A stretch of DNA of 64,000 bases from contig JAGGNK010013558.1 of NCBI GenBank assembly GCA_017590115.1, positions 15,546,126 to 15,610,125 on the forward strand, given 5' to 3'. The notes beneath the pieces were generated by a model that ran no database searches, was not told the DNA's origin, and worked only from the letters and a program-made list of their open reading frames with translations. How positions within the stretch are numbered: position 1 is the first letter of the stretch; each line of letters starts with the position of its first letter. This DNA comes from Montifringilla adamsi. Lineage: Eukaryota > Chordata > Aves > Passeriformes > Passeridae. The position numbers and the translations under genes are program-made. Below, one piece after another: positions 25,200 to 37,344 of the stretch.

Positions 25200-25570
25200 G
25201 TTTTTCATAATTTCCTCAGATTAGGTTTTTATTAATGCCTGTCAACAGCAAATGACAGGCATGTGTTGCATTAACAGCTGCTCTAAGCCGTGCCAGTGCT
25301 GACTTCTCTGCAAATCTCAAGCCTGGAGGAAGCTTAAAAGCCCATTGATTGAAGAGGAACCAACCCCATTTGCATTAAATGTCTGAGGTTTTTACCCTCT
25401 GGTTTTTTCAACCAACTATTAGTTTCTTTTCTATTTTCACTCATAACAGTCAATAATTACAGGGTTATTAACAATCACCTGGAATTAACAGATCTGATTA
25501 TCTTCTCCAATTTTGTTTCAACCACTTTTGGTTATTTTTAAACTTCCTGACTTAAATCATCCTGAGAAAC
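25200..25570. promoter_or_regulatory. Candidate conserved noncoding element with hairpin and POU octamer
   Basis: Holds a perfect 10-bp inverted repeat at 25235-25262 and an exact octamer ATTTGCAT at 25368-25375 running into TAAAT. Many homeodomain words follow (GTCAATAATTACAGG, GTTATTAAC, GGAATTAACAG). No repeat family signature. Confidence 0.35.
25235..25262. repeat. Perfect hairpin, 10-bp arms, 8-nt loop
   Basis: ATGCCTGTCA, loop ACAGCAAA, TGACAGGCAT. Each arm contains TGTCA/TGACA, the core bound by TALE homeodomain proteins (MEIS, PKNOX, TGIF), here in inverted orientation. Too short to be a miRNA precursor by itself. Confidence 0.75.
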
Positions 25571-25574
25571 TATT

Positions 25575-26935
25575 TTATTTTTTTTTATTTCTCTGTGTGA
25601 CTTGTAGAAAAATACTCCCTGTCTTCAAGCCTCCAGCATCTACCCATCCTCATCATGAAAGTCTCTAAAATACGCTCATAATAAAGCAAAAAGGCAGAAA
25701 GAAAATAGATTCCATATCAGTAACTGGTATGAGCTAGACCTGAGACATGTGTATGGTCCAGTTCTAAAGTCTACACCAGCACATATTTTACAGAATGGAA
25801 AAACACACAAAGGTTTTAATGTTTCAATTTCTGGAACAACAGGAAAAAACGTGATTTACAGACCCCCTAAAAGAAAATCATGACCAAAATTTTTAAATAG
25901 GAAGTGACTTGTAAAACACTGGGGTCTAACTGGTGAAATAAGAATTCAGAATTGCTTTTCCTATTAGCTAACAGTCCCACTATATCATAAAAATCATGTA
26001 AAAAACTTGCAAAATTCTTAAATTAAAAATAGACACACTGTGTTCTCCTATGTTTTTGGTTTTTTATAATACTACCAGATAACCACTCAAGTCTCTAAAA
26101 TTTAAGCATTTATCAGACCAAAATGAATTAACCCAAAAAAATAGTAGGAGGAATATCTGGGGTTAGAAGAACATGGTGAACATTGATAACATGGTATTCA
26201 GGGAATTTATTAGCAAGGTCTACAGCTGTTGGCCTGCTATTCAGCTGAGCTGTGTATCGCTCATATACATTTCATGGCAGGAGCATTTCATTTTGATGAG
26301 TGTAAAGTCCATGAGAGTTTGGCCCAGACTGCACAAATGTAAAACAGAACTCCTCTGTGTTGGGTTGCATATTTCTGAATTCAGATTAATTAATGTTGCT
26401 GACACAAATCCAAGTTTTCTGTGAATGTCCATCAACGTCAGATGAATTTTATCTAAGGAGAAGGAAAGAATTAAGGCAAAAATATATGGGTCAGCTTTAG
26501 GGAAGATCCATTATTTGTGCATGTGCCACTCTTTGTCTGATACAATATATTTAACAAAAGAAAGATTTTTATTTTTTTTTCCATTCTGGCCAAACTGAAA
26601 TCAAAGTCAGTATTCTGATTGGTGTCAGTATGGGTAGGAGTTGTGTTTCTGTGATTTTAAGTTTTTAAGGTTATTTTCTTTAAATATTTTCTCTCTGACT
26701 GTGGAGCCAGCCGGGCATTTCTCCCCAGCTCTGCCCATCACAGATGCTGGGTACTCACTCCAGCACAGCTCCTGTGGGCAAAGGAGCAGACCTGGGACAT
26801 GTACAATTAAAACACGGTTTAAGATGCAAAAAAAATTGATCCTGCCCCCTCTGTGTCAGAGCAGTCCAATATGGTACAATTGTCCCTACATATAGTTATT
26901 ATATTCATAGAATCAGAGAGATGATACAACCACCA
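25575..26935. other. Unique AT-rich intergenic DNA, no gene seen
   Basis: No coding or RNA signature. ATTCATAGAATCAGAG at about 26904-26919 recalls a CR1 3' tip but is too short to call. Confidence 0.5.
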
Positions 26936-26940
26936 TCAAC

Positions 26941-26976
26941 AAAAAAACAAACAAAAAAAAAAAAAAAAAAAAAAAC
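26941..26976 (+). repeat. A-rich tract with A24 run
   Basis: A7 C AA A C, then 24 uninterrupted A (26953-26976). Confidence 0.9.
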
Positions 26977-26979
26977 CAG

Positions 26980-27885
26980 TGTGCAGAAAAGCCATCTCCA
27001 TTTTATGTTCAAGGCAAAATTCTTGAACCTAAGCAGGATATAATTGATAGGATGGGAAATTTCCTAAAAGGCCACTTTTGCCTTTTTTACCTTAGATACA
27101 ATGTCAGCTATTTTGTTGTCATTGAAAAATTAATCCAGCTGCCTCAGTGAGTTGCCATTTTGCCTCGTGTGCAATCAAGGCCTACACATTTTTTATTGTG
27201 CTCCACGACCCACGCAGGGGGGAGAGAACTTTCCAAAAGAAAAGCTGACAGCTCACTTGGGAAAAGACTGAGTAAATAGATACGACGTGAACGGTGCCTG
27301 AAGGTCAGCAAACAGGCTCCTGAATTAACGGCAGATGCAAATTCCATCCTCAAAGTCCTGCTCTGACAGCTCCCCTCTGACTCCCATCCCAATTAAGATG
27401 GCCAAGCTGATTCACCACCCGATACCCATCCCTGCAACTCCCTTGAAGCAAACAGAACACCTCTTAATCCAGACCCACCGCCTTAGAGATGTGCCCAGGT
27501 GATGAGCTTTTACCCCAAAATGGGAACCATCCGCCAGACTGGCACTGCAGGGATCCAAGTCTGGGATATTAGGATTCCAGTATGAGATATTAAGACCTTT
27601 GTGCCAGTGGTTGTACTGCCATTGGAAACCTGTTGGGCCATTATTAAGAAATAGTGACCTGCATTTCAAACAAACCCAACTAATCAGTGGCTAAGATTCT
27701 GCACCAGCTGTTTAATAATAGTTTGTCTAATAAAATATTCATATTATCATATATTTTCCATCTTAGAGGATGATCAGAATGTCATTTTAATATTTTCCCC
27801 CCACTAAAATAAAATTTTAATTAAGGCTAAAGATATATTGCCTACGGAAAGCTAAACTGTTTAAAATTATTAACTGCTTGAATAC
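26980..27885. other. Unique intergenic DNA, no gene seen
   Basis: Moderate GC at 27150-27640 with short minus-strand frames of 82 and 85 codons, neither recognisable. AT-rich from 27700. Confidence 0.5.
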
Positions 27886-27889
27886 TTGT

Positions 27890-28550
27890 TGCTATACTAC
27901 AAGCTGCCATAAAAGAAAAGAAATTAAGTACATGGGGGATTAACGCAATTTTGAAAGCTGCGTTCCCCTCCCTCCTCCTTTTAGATACGCCTAACTGAGC
28001 CATAACTATTTTTCTCCACTCAGCCAGACTCCAGCTTTGTGGCTTTTTTAATAACCTGGCTTTTCAAGCTTGTGCCCCCGAGAGCCTTTTCATTTCTGCC
28101 GCACTACCTACAAGCAAATTTCTTCCAGTTGCTCAACAGCCTAATGCCTCCCTTTCTTCGTTGTTGAAGCATTTCATTGCAGTTTCATTGACGGGGAGGT
28201 GTTCTGTTACAGTGGAATCAATAGCTCAGGGCTTCCCAGCACACCGATTAGCTTGTCAGTCAGAGCCTGGGGGAGGTAGTGTAAATCCCAGAATACCAGG
28301 GGCCACCAGTTTGAAAAGTAAGGAATGCAAGGAGCCCGCATGGGTTTTTCTACCACCTGTTGCTCTGCAACATGTGCAAAGTGTATTAACTTCTTTGCTG
28401 CTACATGCCTTAAAGGTCAACTGTGATAGAAGCTTTAAGCTTTTGGAATATTTTAATTCATTACAGGAATCAACTTTTACTGATTTGCAACAAAGAGTGC
28501 CTTACAAAAGGCGTGTTTTTTCGGTGGTTGGGCTTTTTGTTGGGGTTTTT
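27890..28550. promoter_or_regulatory. Candidate conserved noncoding element, extended
   Basis: About 650 bp of repeat-free sequence with retained CpGs (TTAACGCAA, GATACGCC, CCCCCGAGAG, TTGACGGGG, CACCGATTAGC, AGGCGTG) and homeodomain-type words (AATCAATAGC, CGATTAGC). A 131-codon frame at 28161-28556 crosses it without recognisable domain. Long open sequence plus CpG retention makes constraint plausible; function is inferred. Confidence 0.35.
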
Positions 28551-28592
28551 CAGTAGGTTTGCGTTTGGCAACATGTTGGTTCCTCTTTCAGC

Positions 28593-28613
28593 TTTTTTTT
28601 TTTTTTTTTTTTT
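28593..28613 (+). repeat. Poly(T) tract, 21 nt
   Basis: Uninterrupted T run, preceded by T/G-rich sequence at 28515-28565. Confidence 0.9.
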
Positions 28614-28619
28614 AAATCA

Positions 28620-30285
28620 GTAGTTCATCTCCTTCTTAATTGTGTACCAATAGAGAGCAGTTTCTGTAGCAAATGTGGTTCCTTCCTGTGCCTCCCTTCC
28701 ACCACAACAACAGTATCCATTTAGATGATCCAAGCTGTCACAAGGGGGATATTTCTTCATTCACCAGTTTAGATTTGAGGAGGAGGGAATTATGAAATTC
28801 AGAGTTGGAAAACTTCTGCTGTACATATGCTTCCAGTGGGGGACAGGCCCCTCATGTCCTGGGGACAATGAGCAGAGCAGGGCCAGCTCCTTCCAGTCTT
28901 TAGGGACTCCTAGTATTGATCAGGAAAAACCAGAGAAACTCAAAATTTATTTTAACTACACATTCAGAGGGCCATCAAATCACCTGAAGTTTATTCCCCT
29001 TCATCCACCTCTTTTGGATGCTTCTGTTGGAAGGAATCATATCCTGATGACTGGCCAAGGTAATACAGAGGAATATTGTCAGCATCCCTGGTCTGATGTG
29101 GTGAGTGAGCAATGTGTCCCTGGATCAGCCTCGAGGTCCTTAAATGCTGTCTAAAAACTGCTCAAATTCTAAGAAAATATATGTAACCAAAACTCCTCCA
29201 AAGACAGCCATTAAAAACAGAGGCTCAGGCCCTGTGAGCCAACCTAAGGAAACCTTATTACAGACATTTATTATCCAAAAACCACGTCACACATGACCAC
29301 AAAAGGAAATTCTGTGCTTAGATCATGAAAGTCTGTGCTTTGGAAAGGTTTCACTGTCACCACACTTGGGTTTGCTCACAAAACCTCTACAAACTCACCA
29401 CAAACCACAAAGTAAACCTGCACAGTGCAAATTGTGCTTATTAACATAACTCTACAAAATTAACTCAATAGAGCCTTTTTTGTTAATTTTGTTTTAAAAG
29501 CATGGCACTTGGATTTTCTAACTAATAGCATAAACAACAGCTGGAAGCTCTGAGCTGTCCAAGTGGATTTCAAAGTTTGGATTGAAAATATTAATCTTTT
29601 CAATAGAGATTAATCTTAAATTCATGTCTTTCAAAAAGTGAGGAATAAAAAAAAGTTTACATTAATTTAAGGACTCTTACTGAAATGCCCTCTGCTTTAG
29701 AAGGAAGAAAGAATCCAAGTTGTTCTTCTAACATTTTCCCTTTCTCCCCTAAGTGTAAACCTGCTTTATTTTAAATATATAAATATGCACCTTGATCTTT
29801 TATTTGTGTTACTCCAGATATTTAGCTGCTTAAACAACACACCAAACTCTTTGTGATACTGTAGACCACGTAACTTTCCTATTACCTGGCAATTAATAGG
29901 CTGGGAATGCCCATAACAGATCTCTCTTCTTTATTTTTTTCCCCCCTTCCCCTCCACCCACTACTAGTCATGCTGTTAATTCAGCAAAATTAGTAGTCTT
30001 GTGTTGTCAGAACAAATCACTCCCACTCAGTTATGAATGTGGTTACTCAGCAAGACTGCATGTCGAGAATTTAGGGGATGTTTTTTCTCTCTGTTTCCAT
30101 CTTTCACTTCTTTTCCTCCCCCTGCATGCATTGTAGTTGTGAACATCTGATACGGGTAAAATTGCACTGGGTGATTACTTTGACTGCAGAAAAATATTCT
30201 GTGTCTTGACACTTCACCAAAAACCCTCCCCGTGCTGAATCAAAGCCCTTGCAATAAAAGCTTGCGATCGTATATCATTTCCCCC
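28620..30285. other. Unique intergenic DNA, no gene seen
   Basis: The open frame at 28792-29154 (120 codons) has no known domain. No repeat family recognised. Confidence 0.5.
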
Positions 30286-30419
30286 ATTTTAACCAGTGAT
30301 TGCAATTAATTATTTCTTTACCTTGCGCCTTATAGACAGTTACCTCAGGCATCTGAAAAACAGGTCTGCTACTTGTAACCACTTGAAGCTTCTGTCATCA
30401 GAAGGGGATTACCCTTATT

Positions 30420-30600
30420 ACTTATTACACACCGGCGCACGCGGGGACACACAGACATTATATTCCAAACAGGAGCGCCAGACCGCCCAGCCACGAGCTA
30501 TCAACGCCAGCCTGGGCCTGGGGAGCAGCAAACCCACAGGCAAGGCAGGGCCCATCCAGCACAGCCTGGCCCGAGGTTTGCACTGACCAGCAGAATTGCC
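30420..30600. other. Small GC-rich patch with CpGs
   Basis: About 180 bp of GC-rich DNA (ACCGGCGCACGCGGGGAC, GGAGCGCCAGACCGCCC, TCAACGCCAGCC) between AT-rich flanks. The 96-codon frame at 30296-30586 ends here and is unrecognised. It could be a small CpG-bearing regulatory patch. Confidence 0.4.
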
Positions 30601-30604
30601 AGGC

Positions 30605-33600
30605 AGGGATCAGGTTTCAGTGCAATTAAAGGGCTCTCGTTAGCTGTAGGCTGGGAAGGATGGAACTGTGCACGGTGGGTAGGCGTACGTGTGTGTTCAC
30701 TCTCACACTGTTAATGCCCCAGGGTTAAAAAGAGTGGATAGACCAGTAAACACTTTCACAGACTGCTTGGGAAAACATATCAAAACTAGGGAAAAATAAA
30801 AAGAGAAAGAAAAAGAGGTCATTCATAGGTAAAGTGGTATTGCCTTTCAGACATATTATTTTTGCAAATTATCACTATTTATAAAACTCGTTAATGGATT
30901 CATGAACAAAAGCTATAAAATATTCATGAGCTTTCTATAGGCGTGGAAGTTTTGTCTGAGCATGAAAATACACGTGCAGAATATACACACACACAAACAA
31001 AAAACATGTATACAAAGAGGTATAAATGTCACTCCTATCCAGCTGAGAAACCTGCTAGATGAACCCACAAATAAACCCACATTGAAACAGACTCTAAGGG
31101 CATGATGTCCAAATGATTATGGATGTGGGCATCCAAACACATTTTTAATATAAAATGCTTCAGCACTTCAAATTGTTTGTTCACAGGGTAATACCCTGTC
31201 TTGGGCTCATTCTCTTTGTCCCTACATCTACAGTCCTCTCTGCACTGTGCACTGAAAACTTGTCTCTGTTAACTGTTCTGCATAAGCTAGGTTATACATT
31301 TAATATCCAAATCAACACCTACAGCCATCATGACTTCATGTGTTTGGATTCTGTCCTAACTGGCAGTAAAAGCTGTCATTAGGAGCAGGAAACAGTATGA
31401 AAGACCTTTCACGGCCTCTTTCAGCATGCAATGTCATCTGTTACCATGGGTTGTATAGTACTGATGGCTATAAATGCCACTATGAATGATGCAATCTCCT
31501 ATGTGATGATGAACTTGAAAAAACCTTTGTTGGATTTGTGCTTAAGGTGCTCATATTCCGGTTATTCATGAGCATCCAAAATGTTGATCAGCAGCCGGGT
31601 GTTTCAGCAACCCCAGCGGCAATGCTACAGAACTCACACAGCTCTTCCTGTAAAAGATGGCACAAATAAACTCACTTTATACATTCCGTGAGAGTTATTT
31701 GTCAGGCATGTCAGCTGCACCTCATTTCCCTAAATTTTGCAGCCTTTCCTGGTGGAAAGGTTTAGAAATAAAATTTGCGGTTTCCTTTCCTTTTTAAATT
31801 TTTCTTTTTCTTTAATGATAGCACTTCTCTGTCCAGCCTTCCAGCAATCGTTTTGTTCAGACCTTTCTATAAATCCATTTTGGATACCCAATCCTCCTAT
31901 GTGTGACCTACCTTATCTACCAGGGGTGAAGCAATCTATTTCCCGAATTTCAGGTGTGAGGCAAAGAACTGGGTGAACTCCAAGGACAGGGATGCGGAGG
32001 GCTCCCAGTGCTCTGCGTGGTTCAAAGGGATGTTGTGGGCATGTCCCTGTCACCGGCTGCCAATGGCTCTCCATCCCAGCAGCTGCAACCCTTCCTGCAC
32101 AGCCACGGGCCTCTCTCAGGAAGCAGCTGCCAATCATGCTGCATTGTGTGGAGATTTTGTGCTGCCACAAAATATCCCCACCGTGGGCTGTGGCAAACTC
32201 ATCACACGTGTTCTTCCCTGTAAATTAATGCAGCCTGAATTTCAGCCTCCAAGGGCAATGGTGTCAAGCTTTAACACACGAGAAACTAAACTTCGGGTGT
32301 TGAATTTGCTTTGTTGTGAGTCAGATTTTGTGACTCCTGAGTGGTTTCTGGTTCTTGTTGGTCCGACACTGTGGGTGACCACTGTTGGGGCTCTCCATGA
32401 GGGAGAGAAGTCATCTGGTGCTTGCAACCTTTTCAATAACTTCAGGCCTTCCTTCTGAAGGATAAGGTTGTAAATTTAGCTGCTATCTCTGAAAGATTTT
32501 GACTTAAAGGGTGCAAAAGTGTAATTAAGGAGACTGGAAATAAGTCAGAAATGTAAACACAGCTAACAAAGCCTAACTACTGCAGAGAACAGGGAAATAA
32601 AGAACATTCAGCTAACAGAAACACTGAAGAAAGTAAAAATGCAGACACTTTGCACCACCTGACATGCAACATTGTGAAGATAAGGATCATGGCCATAGTC
32701 TGTAAGGTCTGGAGTCAATCAGACTTTCAGCACTGACTTTGGAACTCCACAGTTCCATCATCTGTTTGTTCAAAAAAAAAATCTTCATGGAAGATATTGT
32801 GATAAATATAGAATTTTATAATCAAATTTTATTTTGTACATACCAGATGGGATACAATAGTTAGGAATCTCCACCAATGCATTTTCTAAATATCCATTTT
32901 TTTTCTTCTAACAAGAATGACTGACAGTGTGTAACAACTTATTAACATTAACTATATATTAAAGTAATAACTTGAAATAGCAGACAATCTTGAATATGTA
33001 GGAATTTGTAAGAAAGAAAACACACGGAAGAGAAAACCTAGAAAAGAAATAACATGCAAAAAAATGAAATGTAAAGTGAGAAGCTGCATGAGACAGATGT
33101 ACTCTATTAATCAATGTTGAAGGAAGCATTAAAAAATGGGAGAGGTGAGTGGGCTACTGAGATGCAAGTAGCCTTTTCCATGCCCCAACAGCACAGAGCT
33201 AAACCTGGGGAGGGCTTGAAAGCTGAGGGATCATATCACACCCATGGCCTCCAGGACCTTGCATGCTGGTGCTTTGGAATAGTGGTTGTGATTTCAACCC
33301 CTCTGAAGTCAAATGTGAAAATCTCAAGACTGAATGCACACAGACTAGGCAGGCACATCTTCACCTGTCCCTCTGTGCTAAATATGACAGCACGGTGTTC
33401 AGAATCTTTTATCTGTTTAAGATACGCTTGTCTCTAGTTGCCTAACCTTAGAAATATCCCATTCTCTTCATTCTTAGACAAATCAGCAGTGATGCTCACC
33501 ATGTTTCTTCTTCTTACAAGGAGATCATGAAAAAGGGAGGTCCACAGAATTTCTTAGATGGACTGAATATGCTTGCCCAGAAAGGCTAGAGATTGCCCTG

Positions 33601-33855
33601 TCAAAACCTGGGGCTATACAGAGAAAAATAATAAAAAAAAAGATTAGTGGAAAGGGGGTTTTCAGGTCTAGAACCAGAGCCTTGTAACAAGGATAGCCCC
33701 TTTTGTTCTCATCTCTTTTAACTTTCTTTTTCCCTCGTAACAGTTGCCCGGTGGTTATGAAGAGCTCCAGTCCTGCATTTCAACTAAGGGGCCCTTCTTT
33801 ATTCTCTCAGAAGAGGGCTGTCTCAAGAGCACCATGCTAAAGTGCTAAGTTATCA
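30605..33855. other. Unique intergenic DNA, no gene seen
   Basis: Includes a candidate regulatory patch around 30860-30960 (TATTCATGAGC, CTATAGGCGTGG). A moderately GC-rich stretch at 31950-32460 has several overlapping frames up to 161 codons on both strands, none recognisable. No repeat family called. Confidence 0.45.
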
Positions 33856-33859
33856 TCAG

Positions 33860-34260
33860 GCCGGGGCTTTCGTGCAACTGTTTGTGTGTGTGTGAAACAA
33901 GCTCTCAACATGTTAGTAAGAAGCCTTTAACCCAGATTACGCCACCTCTCTTTCTATAGTGTTCTTTTAGGGCAGAGTGTGAAAGGTCACCCTCTCAGGC
34001 TGGATAGCAGCACTCAACCAATTACAGTGCACCAGTGTTTCCACAAAAGAGAGTTTCGAGCCCACAGCTACAAAAGATTTTACGTGTCTGATTTTCAAAA
34101 ACACAATTACAAAAGGAGGAGGCTCGCTTATGTCTATTTTCAGGCCCTGAATGATTTTTTTGTTTCAAAAAAACAAGAAAAAAGAAATCAATTCTGCTTC
34201 TCCAAAGAGGTCTGAAAAATTGCGGCCAGCCCAGCACCTATGCTATTTAAAAAGCAAAAC
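33860..34260. promoter_or_regulatory. Candidate conserved noncoding element with nuclear-receptor half site
   Basis: AAAGGTCA at 33982-33989 is an extended nuclear-receptor half site (ERR/NR2F type). CAACCAATTACAG (CCAAT plus homeodomain) follows, then CpG-bearing words TTTCGAGCC, TTACGTG and CTCGC. No repeat signature. Confidence 0.3.
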
Positions 34261-34264
34261 CTCT

Positions 34265-34765
34265 AATCCCTCAGGTTCAAGTAGGTGTGATTCAGGAGTC
34301 CTGGAGCTGTGAAAATAATAGGATGGGTTATCTGAGTATATGATTAGTCTGGCTTTATGAAAACAATATTTACAGCAAGTGATATATAATGACTTTGAAT
34401 TACACCTCTCGCTCCTGACACTTAGAAAATTGTGTATTTCGTTTGCACAGATACATTTTCAGGCCTATTACACCGACTAAAGTTTTGCCATTATCCTAAA
34501 TGTAAGTTCTTCAGAAGGCTGCATGAGAATGAGCCAGCAACCAATGTCCTTCCAACAGGGATTCTGAAGCCAATGCAATGACATCCATGTTGTGCATTGT
34601 GTGTATCTACAGGGAGCTCACTGTAAATGTAGTTTAGAGGAAAATCCTTCTGGGCTTTAACCATCTTGAAAGTCCTAAGGCAGATAGTTCTCTAACATGG
34701 AGACTCAGTGTTTTCCTTTACTCTCTGTAGCTGAAGATATCTCATTACTTAGGGGGGGAAAAGTC
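34265..34765. other. Unique intergenic DNA, nothing recognised
   Basis: No gene, repeat or notable motif cluster. Confidence 0.5.
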
Positions 34766-34768
34766 TCA

Positions 34769-34792
34769 AATTTTGGCAAAAATGCCAAAATT
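34769..34792. repeat. Perfect hairpin / NFI-like dyad
   Basis: AATTTTGGCA, loop AAAA, TGCCAAAATT: perfect 10-bp arms. It contains TTGGC-N6-GCCAA, one base wider than the canonical nuclear factor I dimer site TTGGC-N5-GCCAA. It may be a protein dyad or only a cruciform-prone sequence. Confidence 0.7.
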
Positions 34793-34794
34793 GT

Positions 34795-36970
34795 GTGGCT
34801 GAGTATTTAAAAGACAGAGGATGTAGGCCATCAGCCCTTCCTAGTTAGTTCCCGGGGAACATTCCATGCTTTCAGCTTAATTGTTAAAAACCTTACGATG
34901 AATATTTCAAAGCTATTTTGGAGCTTTGAGTACCTGCTGCAATCAAACCAAATAGGCAGCCTTGAAAATTGCAACCTGGAAATCTTATTTCTAGTAAGTC
35001 CATCACAATGACACCTCAGCACCTATTTGGAATTTTTTGTATTTCTCCCTAAGAAAGAAATTCCCTAGTGTCTTTCCTCTGGACCCTGAAAACCCTTTAA
35101 GAGCACAGAAATTAAGTGTCTTTTGTAGACAAAGGCGGCAACTAGAGAAATTGAAAAAAGCATGATATCAGAATTGTCAGCAAAATATTCCTGGGATCAC
35201 AGACTGTAGATTAATTGCTACAACAGCATTTATTTGAAAAATTAGGGCAGGAAAGGTAAAGTTTTATTATATGTCATGTAGAAGACTAACAAATTCAGAG
35301 AAAGAACCCGAAAGACTGGTACTATTTATGTCAGGGCAGAAAACAAAGTCTATGGGATTCCTGTGAAGCTCCTTGGAGATAAGAGCCACCCATGCTACAA
35401 ACTCCTTTGGTGATTCTGAGAAAACTGGTTAAAATTCCTGTACCTCGTTATATGTATCTGCAAAATGATTACTGATGTAATTCTAAAATGTGTTGTGAGG
35501 TTTACTTGCCAAGTTTTGGAGATCTTTGAAAGAGAAGAGCCAAGTGAAGTTTCACACCATCTCACAGAAGATATATGCAAGATTTTATATGAGCCTATCT
35601 ACGTGCTCCAATATGGATTCCCCACAGATAAAATTTAACAGTGCTTGCTGCACATTTCCAGCAATGGTCCCATGTCTTTTTCTCCTCTTCCTCCATTCAA
35701 CGAACTGTTAAAAGGCCGAGAAGAACTGTTGTGCAGATGATACGAAACTAAAGAACTTGTGGTAGGTGTTACACATTTTGGTACCATCTGTGCTATCTAA
35801 TCCCAGCCAAAACAGTCTCCTGTTCCTATGTAACTCTGAATCTCACTGGGAAAGGGGGGGAGTAGTGTGACTGGCTCAAACCTTCCTGTGTAGGAGTATT
35901 ATTATCAGTGTTTGCAAATTTTTTCCCTCTTTATAACTACCATAACTCTTCCTTAAAACCCCTCATCTGGCTGCTGGCCTACTACAGAAACTGATCTATC
36001 TACAGAAAAATGGTTCATGTTGGTTGGTTCTCTTCTGGTGTGTTGGAGGGAATCCTTACCCAAGAAAAATTCATTACTTCACACCAAAAAAAATCTTGGT
36101 TTATGTCCTTATTTTCTCAAATTTTGCTGTCCTTTGGGTCAGGAACACAGACAACATCCTGATGACACATTTTGTAGCACAACTCAAGACAAGTATTTCC
36201 TGGAAATTGTTCAGGATTGAAACCACTTGTGGTAGATGTTTCCAGACACTGATGCCATTACATCTTCTCATAAGACCTGAAATTATTTTGGGGTTTGTTT
36301 CATTCTTCATTTTGCTTTTAGATTCAATCCATGCTCTGATCTGCTCACAGGGAACTTGCTCTTCCCTAACAGTTTATGGGAAAACCTTTTTGTGCTAGGG
36401 CCTCACACATGTACACACATTAGTCATCCTGTATGTGACACACACACCATCTTGTCATCCCTGTCAAACATAATAAAAATAAGGCTAAAACACTTAGACA
36501 CATATTGATCTGCTTCTGCACCTCCTGTAGTGTCCTTAGTGTAATAGGCTCTTTCCACAGAGCTCTAACGTGGGCAGCAGCCTGTTTCCTGGAAATATTC
36601 CCTTTGGAAAAAATAGAGGAAACATGTGATCTCAGACTTGTCCTGCTCTTCTGCTGCTGCCATATAATCCTTGGGAACCTGCGGGCTTCACCAGAAACCC
36701 AAAGGAGAATAATTGGGCTCCCATGGCTCTTCTCAAGGCTGGTTTGTCTTGGAGGTATTTCTCTATGAGAGAAATATTTGAAAGGACCCTGCTAATAGTT
36801 AAAAGAGAAAGGAGTGATAAAATTAAGAAATTACAAATCCACTCAGTCATGAGGCCCATGTCCTGCCCAGTGTGGAATGATGCTGTATTCCTCATTTTGT
36901 AGTGCTGTGGCAACTCCTAGCAATGGAACATTCCTCCACAGATAGCAAGGGAATAACCCTCTTTCCCAGA
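34795..36970. other. Unique AT-rich intergenic DNA, no gene seen
   Basis: Open frames of up to 124 codons (36024-36398) show no known domain. No repeat family or RNA recognised. Confidence 0.5.
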
Positions 36971-36979
36971 ACTCTACTT

Positions 36980-37340
36980 TTCTGTGTTGTCAATATGCAT
37001 TTCCATTTTAGTCCAACACACCTGTTTATAATGAAAGCCCATGCAAAATATTCTGTGCAATTTCATTCATCTACTGATTTTTTTAAAAAAAATTGCTACT
37101 GAAAGATGGGAACTCTGGCAAATTACATAAATATGATTACTGTAATTGCTGTCAAGACAAACAAAGTTTGCCTTGTAATGAAGCAATAGATGTAACAGTG
37201 TAGTTTTTCATTGTGCTTCCAAGGAACAATTTTTTTTGTATTTTATTGCCCTTGGAAGCTGGCATTTGCAGAATGAACTTTTTCACAAATAATCAGCATG
37301 TTTGAAACAGATGAATATACAGCAACATCATTAAAAGAGT
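36980..37340. promoter_or_regulatory. Candidate conserved noncoding element with stem-loop
   Basis: Repeat-free AT-rich block with homeodomain and SOX-like words (TTACTGTAATTGC, AGACAAACAAAG, CCTTGTAATG) and the stem-loop at 37215-37259. Enhancer-like by composition only. Confidence 0.3.
37215..37259. repeat. Imperfect stem-loop
   Basis: Perfect 10-bp arms GCTTCCAAGG (37215-37224) and CCTTGGAAGC (37250-37259). Inside, CAAT can pair with ATTG (37227-37230 with 37245-37248), leaving a T-rich loop. About 45 nt in total, shorter than a typical miRNA hairpin. Confidence 0.65.
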
Positions 37341-37344
37341 AACT

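Noticed and set aside
26904..26930. CR1-like ATTCATAGAATCAGAG
   Set aside because: Only about 16 bp resemble the CR1 tip and the following sequence does not continue the match.
28161..28556. 131-codon frame in a candidate conserved block
   Set aside because: No known domain and no splice context I can support; kept only as a checkable possibility in the findings.
31973..32458. 161-codon frame
   Set aside because: Several frames on both strands are open in the same GC-richer stretch, a sign of composition and not coding; no domain seen.
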